From the NCBI GenBank assembly GCA_027026295.1, contig JALVOR010000080.1:1-6456 (forward strand): DNA of 6,456 nt. Reading direction: 5' to 3'. Both the position numbers and the translations under genes were made by a program. Origin of the DNA: Anaerolineales bacterium. Its GTDB lineage: Bacteria; Chloroflexota; Anaerolineae; Anaerolineales; DRMV01. This document shows, piece after piece, positions 1 to 3,749 of this stretch. The notes under the pieces were generated by a model. That model saw nothing but the letters and a program-made list of their open reading frames with translations. It was not told where the DNA came from and did not search any database. The stretch's first letter is position 1; every line of letters begins with the position of its first letter.

Positions 1-297
1 CGGGCGCTCCTGATTCAGTTCGGTCACCACATCACACGCTGCCTGGCGAAAGAAATCGTGCGTCGCGGTGCAATCGGTCACACCGTCACGAATATAATAG
101 AAGCCGTCACTGGAAAAGCGCGCCGCGTTGCGGGCTGCGTCGCCCAGTGCCAGGTAAGTCGTCAGCCAGAACCCGACTTCTATCAGACCCGAAAAAATGA
201 TCAGCAAAATCGGGAAAAGCAGCGCTGTCTCGACTAGGCTCTGGCCCCAGCGGCGCTTGTTTCGCCCAGCAAAGCGGTCAAACGAGAAACGCTTCAT
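1..297 (-). CDS. TadE-like pseudopilin (Flp/Tad pilus family), 3' end outside window
   Basis: Reading the minus strand from an ATG at 297 gives 99 codons that stay open to the left edge. After a basic N-terminus (residues 1-17, rich in Lys and Arg) comes GQSLVETALLFPILLIIFSG (18-37), then a segment ending GDAARNAARF (52-61). The order is a short cytoplasmic basic stretch, a G-Q-S-L-V-E-T-A prepilin-like motif with the conserved Glu (residue 23), one hydrophobic helix, and an A-x-x-A-A-R motif, which is the TadE/TadG pattern. Such proteins are minor membrane-anchored pseudopilins of tight-adherence pili. A purine-rich GGATGG lies four bases before the ATG (302-307). A GTG three codons upstream of that stretch's end (307-309) is in frame but would place the site inside the gene. 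No other Tad gene is visible, so role in an actual pilus is inferred from the family only. Confidence 0.85.
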   Translation of the reverse strand, partial: MKRFSFDRFAGRNKRRWGQSLVETALLFPILLIIFSGLIEVGFWLTTYLALGDAARNAARFSSDGFYYIRDGVTDCTATHDFFRQAACDVVTELNQERP

Positions 298-352
298 TGT
301 TCCATCCACAGTAAAGACAAAAAAGGCAAATGGTAAAGAAAGGGCTTCTAAC

Positions 353-381
353 ATTATAACCGCATTTTGTCGGAACGTGCA
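353..381 (-). promoter_or_regulatory. Candidate promoter for the TadE-like gene
   Basis: A perfect TATAAT lies on the minus strand at 353-358, about 55 bases before the ATG at 297. The hexamer 17 bp upstream (376-381, TGCACG) is a poor -35, so the promoter may need an activator or may simply be weak. The predicted start is near 346, leaving a leader of roughly 50 nt. Confidence 0.4.
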
Positions 382-403
382 CTTGGTTACTAATTTAAGA
401 TGA

Positions 404-416
404 AAATGTAACATTT
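404..416. promoter_or_regulatory. 13-bp palindrome, possible regulator site
   Basis: AAATGT-A-ACATTT is a perfect inverted repeat with 6-bp arms around one base. It sits about 46 bp upstream of the TATAAT box that precedes the TadE-like gene, where an activator would bind, and in the 159-bp gap behind the DUF711 stop codon. Function is inferred from position and symmetry alone. The rest of the gap (298-456) holds no gene; a short CGGGA-T-TCCCG palindrome near 421-431 has too small a loop to be a convincing terminator. Confidence 0.25.
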
Positions 417-456
417 CCCCCGGGATTCCCGTGACACTCCTCGGCATCCTGCAGAA

Positions 457-1656
457 TCAACTGCGAGGACGCAAATCATACGCTTCTGCCATCAGCGCAC
501 CGCCCAGCGGGGCAGCCTGCAACGGCATCACGCGGCTGTTGGCAAAATAGGGGAAGTCGAACTTGACGGCGTCGCCCGCCTGCTTGCCGGGCATAGGCAT
601 CAGCCGCGCCGTCAGCGGCTTGCGCAGCCGCCGCGCCAACGCGGCCACATCGGCGAGCACAGCAGCCAACTGGTCGGCGCTGGTATCGCCGGGCAAGGGC
701 ACGGTATCCAGCCCGGTGCCGCACATCGCGCTGAAGAGCAGCAAATCCTTCACGCTCAACATGCCCTCAGCGGCGCGCGCCGCCAGCACGGTATCTTCCA
801 GCACCGGCAGCATCAGCCCGCTGAAACCCGCCCGCGGGAAAGCAGCACGGTCAATGGCATCGGCCAGGAAAGCGGCTGCCGCGAGGGAGCCGTGGCTGCC
901 CAACGCTGGCACGCCGAGGCGTTCCAGCGCCGCGCCCAGCGAAACCGCGTCGTCGGGGAAGGGGGCGAGGGAAAAATCCACCCCCAAGAAACGCCCGCCG
1001 TGCTTTTCTGCTGCTGCCGCGGCCAGAGAAGCCAGCCGCGCGCCGTGGCTTTCCAGCGCGGCGACCAGTGCGGCGCGGGCTTCTTCCGCCGTGGCAGCCG
1101 CGGAGAACACCGTCACCGCCAAATCGGCGGCTTCCAGCGCTAGGGCTACCAGCACATCGCCGCGCCGCAGGTGCCGCGGCGCATAAGCCGCCGGGAAGAA
1201 CGGCGCGCCCGGCGGCACCGAAGCCAGCGCCGCAAAGCGCAGGTTGGCGAAGCCGTTGGGTGCCAGCGGGGCCAGGGCGGCCATCACGTCGGCGCTCGCC
1301 TGCACCGCGGCGGGATGAATGCCCTCATCGTCGGCAACGACCGCCGAAGCAAACACCCGCGTCGCGCCTGCCAGCATTTCGGGCAGCCAGGCATAGGTTT
1401 CGGGGCGCTCAGGCAGGGCAGGCCCCAAAGCGACATAATCCAGCCCGTAGCCTGGCAGGGCAGCGTCCATGCGGCGGGCGAGGTCAACGGCAGCGGCGCG
1501 ATCTGCTGCCAGCAGGGGGAAGGGCGGCAGCGCCCAGCGGGTGGTCTGGACGTCGTAATCGGCGGCTTCCAGCACCAGCCGCACCGTGGCGGCGACTTTG
1601 GCTGCCTGGGTTATGTCTTCGGGGTGGGAAAAGACGGTGACAGCACGGACTTGCAC
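457..1656 (-). CDS. DUF711 / UPF0210 family protein
   Basis: This 399-residue protein of unknown biochemical function belongs to DUF711 (UPF0210). Recognisable family blocks are FANLRFA (136-142) followed by VPPGAPFFPAAY (147-158), FLGVDFSLAPFPDD (223-236), GFSGLMLPVLEDTVLAARA (277-295), CGTGLDTVPLPGD (312-324) and RLMPMPGKQAGDAVKFDF (351-368) ending in a Y-F-A-N-S-R-V-M run. As I recall, a family structure resembles the pyruvate-formate-lyase-like fold, but no enzyme activity is established to my knowledge. The start is taken as GTG at 1656, because GGAGG lies 7 bases upstream and the family's N-terminus begins with a V/I-R-x-V-T-x-F motif right there. An upstream in-frame ATG (1746) would add 30 residues encoded by the repeat cluster and lacking family character. 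The gene is very GC-rich. It is co-directional with ogt but separated by about 160 bp of repeats, so an operon is not assured. Confidence 0.9.
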   Translation of the reverse strand: MQVRAVTVFSHPEDITQAAKVAATVRLVLEAADYDVQTTRWALPPFPLLAADRAAAVDLARRMDAALPGYGLDYVALGPALPERPETYAWLPEMLAGATRVFASAVVADDEGIHPAAVQASADVMAALAPLAPNGFANLRFAALASVPPGAPFFPAAYAPRHLRRGDVLVALALEAADLAVTVFSAAATAEEARAALVAALESHGARLASLAAAAAEKHGGRFLGVDFSLAPFPDDAVSLGAALERLGVPALGSHGSLAAAAFLADAIDRAAFPRAGFSGLMLPVLEDTVLAARAAEGMLSVKDLLLFSAMCGTGLDTVPLPGDTSADQLAAVLADVAALARRLRKPLTARLMPMPGKQAGDAVKFDFPYFANSRVMPLQAAPLGGALMAEAYDLRPRS

Positions 1657-1663
1657 GTGGGTG

Positions 1664-1668
1664 CCTCC
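1664..1668 (-). promoter_or_regulatory. Ribosome binding site deciding the DUF711 start
   Basis: On the minus strand GGAGG is followed by seven bases and then GTG-CAA-GTC. No comparable site precedes the in-frame ATG at 1746, so this site fixes the start at 1656. Confidence 0.75.
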
Positions 1669-1685
1669 ATTTTTAGGGAGAATAT

Positions 1686-1849
1686 CACGGAGCACACGGG
1701 GGCACGGAAGGACACGGTTTTTTGGGGATAGGCCGCGGATGAACACGGATGGGGGCGGATGCGCGCGGATGAAGTGACATCACACGGGAAACACGGGGCT
1801 TGTTGCTCAAATCCGCTCTAATCCGTGCCAATCTGTGCAATCTGTGGAT
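1686..1849. repeat. Short-unit repeat cluster with about 10-bp phasing and inverted halves
   Basis: Three runs of short units make up this stretch. CACGG recurs at 1686, 1695, 1703 and 1713, and again at 1783 and 1792. CGGAT recurs at exactly 10-bp steps at 1736, 1746, 1756 and 1766. The inverted form ATCCG/ATCTG recurs at 1811, 1821, 1831 and 1840. The cluster is therefore roughly palindromic: CGGAT units on the left, their complements on the right. It covers nearly all of the DUF711-ogt gap and enters the end of ogt. Similar CACGGAT / ATCTGTGCAATCTG arrays are, from general experience, dispersed between genes in some environmental bacterial genomes. Their mechanism of spread is not known to me, and no transposase or target duplication is visible. 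Confidence 0.75.
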
Positions 1850-2357
1850 ATTCCCGGTTGCCTTCCAGCGCCAGCAGGCGGGCTTTGGTTGCCAGGCCGC
1901 CGGGGCCGCTGTAGCCGTGCAGCGCGCCGTTGCTGCCCACGACCCGATGGCAGGGAACCACAATAGGCATCGGGTTGGTCGCCACTGCCCGCCCTACCGC
2001 GCGCGCAGCCTTCGGGCGGCCAATCGCGGCGGCAATTTGCCCATAGGCGCGCGTTTCGCCATAGGGAATGGCCGCCACGGCCTGCAAAACCACCCGCTGA
2101 AAAGGCGGCAGCGCACCCCATGCAATTTCCAGCGGGAATTCGCGGCGCGAACCGGCGAAATATTCCCGCAGGTGGGCAAGCCATTGGGAAGCCGCGCAAC
2201 GCAGGGCCTTGGCGATCACGTTGTCGCCTTCCCCTGATGCGCCGGCGACCAGGCGCTCGGCTTCCCTTCCCCACAGCACCGCCAGCAACCCCTCCGGGCC
2301 CACACGCACGCCCATGGGATACCAGTTGTCTATGGTAATGATGGCTGTGTATTCCAT
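1818..2357 (-). CDS. ogt: Methylated-DNA--[protein]-cysteine S-methyltransferase (O6-alkylguanine repair)
   Basis: The 179-residue product is a suicide DNA-repair protein that moves the alkyl group from O6-alkylguanine in DNA to its own cysteine. The active site VPCHRV (134-139) is intact, with acceptor Cys136 and His137. Other family positions are present: Tyr105 in PYGETRAYGQIA (98-109), the arginine-finger position Arg119 in AARAVG (117-122), hinge Asn128 in NPMP, Tyr149-Ser150 in GYSGPGG, and Glu165 in LLALEG. Residues 1-80 correspond to the weakly conserved N-terminal domain, and total length is normal for the single-domain Ogt type; there is no Ada N-terminal domain. AGGA (2366-2369) precedes the ATG by eight bases. 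The last 13 residues (167-179) lie beyond the usual end of the family and are encoded by the adjoining repeat, with the stop codon inside a repeat unit. A terminator lies directly upstream and I see no clear promoter of its own. Confidence 0.95.
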   Translation of the reverse strand: MEYTAIITIDNWYPMGVRVGPEGLLAVLWGREAERLVAGASGEGDNVIAKALRCAASQWLAHLREYFAGSRREFPLEIAWGALPPFQRVVLQAVAAIPYGETRAYGQIAAAIGRPKAARAVGRAVATNPMPIVVPCHRVVGSNGALHGYSGPGGLATKARLLALEGNREYPQIAQIGTD

Positions 2358-2389
2358 GCCTTCAATCCTACCACATCTTGCCCTGCAGC

Positions 2390-2416
2390 AAAAAACCGCC
2401 CTCTTTACAAGGGCGG
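2390..2416 (-). terminator. Rho-independent terminator of the small lipoprotein gene
   Basis: On the minus strand a perfect 7-bp GC-rich stem (CCGCCCT / AGGGCGG, 2396-2402 with 2410-2416) around a 7-base loop is followed directly by six Ts (2390-2395). It starts ten bases after the lipoprotein stop codon and should isolate that transcript from ogt. Confidence 0.9.
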
Positions 2417-2426
2417 CTGTTTATCG

Positions 2427-3047
2427 CTAAGGGCAACCACTGTAGGGAACAATTGGCACGGAAAGCGGCCTTGGACCCCACCCAATAGCAAAAGGAATCG
2501 TAACCGGCGGATTATCACCACAGACCACCGTTAAACGCTCCAATTCCTTACTCCCCATGACGACGTCAGCCGTGCTGTCGTCCGGACTGAACATAATCTC
2601 AAATGCCAAAGGGCCACTTACATCTGTGATAACGCATGCAGCGTTTGTTGATGCGCCACTGCCTGAATAAGGCGCCTCACCACGCACTGTGAATTCGTTT
2701 GGCGGAAGTGTAAACGCCATCGAACCTGAACCGCTGATATGCATGCTGGCATCTGTCAACTCGATATCAAATGCGCCTTCCCACGAACCATGAATACCTG
2801 AGCAAGTATGCACCGAAACGTGCAAAGTGGCCAAACCACTGGAAAGCGGCTGCGTGAATTCCAGAGCATAGCCTTTCGAAGCCGACGGAGGAATACCGGT
2901 GGGTGCGGAAGGCACAAGAACTGGTGTCGGTGTTGGCGTCGCCGTAGGCACAGACGTGGCACTCGACGCGACCGGTGTCCCGGGTGTAAAGACACAAGCA
3001 GAGAGCATGAGCGCTGAAAGCAAGGCAAGGACAAACGGGCTTTTCAT
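2427..3047 (-). CDS. Small secreted lipoprotein, unknown function
   Basis: The 206-residue product starts with a lipoprotein signal peptide: Lys2, a hydrophobic core (4-15) and the lipobox LSAC, so Cys18 would be lipidated and anchor the protein outside the membrane. A Thr/Pro/Ser linker (about 21-56, with repeated TP) leads to a beta-rich-looking domain (58-206) that I do not recognise. That domain holds four cysteines (82, 138, 176, 205), suggesting two disulfides. The start at 3047 is chosen because AGGAGAGGA (3054-3062 on the complement) lies just upstream and the signal peptide begins there; the longer frame to 3119 would add 24 residues across a hairpin. The gene has its own promoter near 3411-3439, a leader of about 360 nt and a strong terminator, so it is probably monocistronic. 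It is divergent from the larger lipoprotein gene. Composition is less GC-rich than that of the DUF711 gene. Confidence 0.85.
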   Translation of the reverse strand: MKSPFVLALLSALMLSACVFTPGTPVASSATSVPTATPTPTPVLVPSAPTGIPPSASKGYALEFTQPLSSGLATLHVSVHTCSGIHGSWEGAFDIELTDASMHISGSGSMAFTLPPNEFTVRGEAPYSGSGASTNAACVITDVSGPLAFEIMFSPDDSTADVVMGSKELERLTVVCGDNPPVTIPFAIGWGPRPLSVPIVPYSGCP

Positions 3048-3404
3048 TTTTCTTCCTCTCCTTTGGCGGCTTTGCCGCCCAACAGGAATGGCACTTGCCC
3101 CCGAGAACAGGCAACCCAAAGAACCTTAGCCAAAAACAGTGCAACTTCATTTCTCCCCCACGCTCCGCCAAAGGTGGGCGGCACAAGCGCATCGTAAAAC
3201 GACTTACTCGGGCGAGGTACCGTACCCCTCCGGCAAATTTCCCCCACCAGGAATCTTCCGGAGCAGATACCCGGGCAAATGCTCTGCTTCCAGCAGAGTT
3301 TTCCCTCTCGTTCTGTTACCTGACCGTCCGGTGGATCTTCGTCCGAGCCTCAAAGCCCGCGTCAGCATGTGTTGCTCTTCGCTCGAAAATCCACGCTTCT
3401 ATCC
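3048..3404 (-). promoter_or_regulatory. Candidate structured 5' leader (or ncRNA) upstream of the small lipoprotein
   Basis: Between the predicted transcript start near 3404 and the ATG at 3047 there is no gene but much inverted-repeat structure. An 11-bp helix (3384-3394 with 3331-3341, one G-U pair on the minus strand) encloses 42 nt. A 7-bp hairpin lies at 3282-3298. A broken 12-bp hairpin joins 3228-3233 to 3258-3263 with inner pairs TTCC/GGAA (3239-3242 with 3250-3253). GAGGTA (3214-3219) pairs with part of 3223-3230. Two GC-rich hairpins are at 3165-3181 and 3065-3079, the latter three bases before the ribosome binding site. No U-tract terminator is seen before the gene, so a cis-acting leader is favoured over a free RNA. 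I could not assign it to a known riboswitch, 6S, SRP, tmRNA or RNase P consensus. Confidence 0.5.
3065..3079 (-). promoter_or_regulatory. GC-rich hairpin abutting the small lipoprotein ribosome binding site
   Basis: GGCGGC-AAA-GCCGCC on the minus strand is a perfect 6-bp stem ending three bases before AGGAGAGGA. Its 3' arm plus the following AAAGG (3060-3069) is an exact complement of 3165-3174 in the same leader, so the arm has two alternative partners. Confidence 0.5.
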
Positions 3405-3410
3405 AATTAA

Positions 3411-3439
3411 AGTATAGCCCACGTTCCCTGTAAATGCAA
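3411..3439 (-). promoter_or_regulatory. Sigma-70-type promoter for the small lipoprotein
   Basis: On the minus strand TTGCAT (3434-3439), a 17-bp spacer and TATACT (3411-3416) form a good promoter. The start is expected near 3404, ten bases before the 11-bp leader helix. Confidence 0.65.
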
Positions 3440-3446
3440 CTTAAAT

Positions 3447-3474
3447 TTTACATAAACCTCTCTGTGTTGACACA
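3447..3474. promoter_or_regulatory. Operator-like inverted repeats between the divergent promoters
   Basis: TTTA-CA-TAAA (3447-3456) lies in the 27-bp space between the two -35 boxes, and TGTGT-TG-ACACA (3463-3474) is a 5-bp-arm palindrome that includes the plus-strand -35 box. Either could let one regulator act on both promoters. This rests on symmetry and position only. Confidence 0.3.
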
Positions 3475-3494
3475 CGAAAAGTTTGTGCTATCAT
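3467..3494 (+). promoter_or_regulatory. Sigma-70-type promoter for the large lipoprotein
   Basis: A consensus TTGACA (3467-3472), a 16-bp spacer and TATCAT (3489-3494), with an extended -10 TGC just before it, make a strong promoter. The start is expected near 3501, which gives a leader of about 250 nt before the ATG at 3750. Confidence 0.75.
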
Positions 3495-3500
3495 GAATAT

Positions 3501-3749
3501 GTAAAGACGCGCAAAATCTACAATACCGATACGCATCCTCCTTATCTTCTGACCTTTCAACACGGCGCTTGATAAAGGGGAAAGTATCAACGGGACACCA
3601 GGCGCCTTCATCGCAAATTTCTATGTTTCAAAACCCTGGGGGTGCGGCTTTTGCGCTGGCTTTATTCGTGCGCCATACGTTGCACCGGCCACGCTTCGCC
3701 AGTGGCCGAATCGTCCCTTGTCAATGATGCTCTCCATAAGGAGGATGAC
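3501..3749 (+). promoter_or_regulatory. Candidate riboswitch- or thermosensor-like leader with a perfect anti-Shine-Dalgarno
   Basis: CATCCTCCTTAT (3534-3545) is an exact 12-nt complement of ATAAGGAGGATG (3736-3747), which contains the entire ribosome binding site of the large lipoprotein gene. The closed form would enclose three hairpins. H1 is GGCGC/GCGCC (3564-3568 with 3602-3606), with TTGATA/TATCAA (3569-3574 with 3585-3590) stacked inside and an 11-nt one-sided bulge (3591-3601). H2 is GGTGC/GCACC (3641-3645 with 3682-3686), with TGGC/GCCA inside. H3 is CGGCCAC/GTGGCCG (3686-3692 with 3702-3708). Base 3686 can pair in only one of H2 and H3. A 12-bp basal stem that hides the SD, with a multi-hairpin junction above it, is the layout of a translational riboswitch or RNA thermometer. 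I recognise no known class, and the fold is read by eye. Confidence 0.55.
3738..3744 (+). promoter_or_regulatory. Ribosome binding site deciding the large lipoprotein start
   Basis: AAGGAGG lies five bases before ATG at 3750, where a signal peptide begins. The longer open frame back to GTG at 3642 has no such site and encodes no signal peptide at its start. This is the element masked in the leader model. Confidence 0.85.

Noticed and set aside
197..403. Plus-strand open frame of 68 codons
   Set aside because: It is antisense to the start of the TadE-like gene, has no family features, and runs into the promoter region.
563..1731. Long plus-strand open frames opposite the DUF711 gene
   Set aside because: They are low-complexity Ala/Arg/Pro-rich antisense frames in GC-rich DNA, while the minus frame carries clear family motifs.
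1686..1849. Repeat cluster as a CRISPR array
   Set aside because: Units are 5-10 bp with almost no spacers, and there are no cas genes.
2756..3247. Alternative minus-strand frames overlapping the small lipoprotein
   Set aside because: They lack a lipobox frame, a ribosome binding site and domain sense; the frame ending at 2427 has signal peptide, SD and terminator.
3282..3304. Hairpin plus TTTT on the plus strand as a rho-independent terminator
   Set aside because: There is no plus-strand gene or promoter upstream in this stretch, and the T-run is short. It fits better as part of the minus-strand leader.
3160..3404. Assignment of the leader to 6S RNA, SRP RNA, RNase P, tmRNA, cobalamin or c-di-GMP riboswitches
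   Set aside because: Key consensus motifs of these RNAs as I know them were looked for on both strands and not found.
3623..3727. 34-codon leader ORF starting at ATG 3623
   Set aside because: It has no ribosome binding site and overlaps predicted hairpins H2 and H3; a regulatory leader peptide cannot be excluded but is not supported.
3642..3749. Longer start (GTG 3642) for the large lipoprotein
   Set aside because: It would bury the AAGGAGG site and the signal peptide at 3750 within the protein, and the extra 36 residues look like translated RNA structure.
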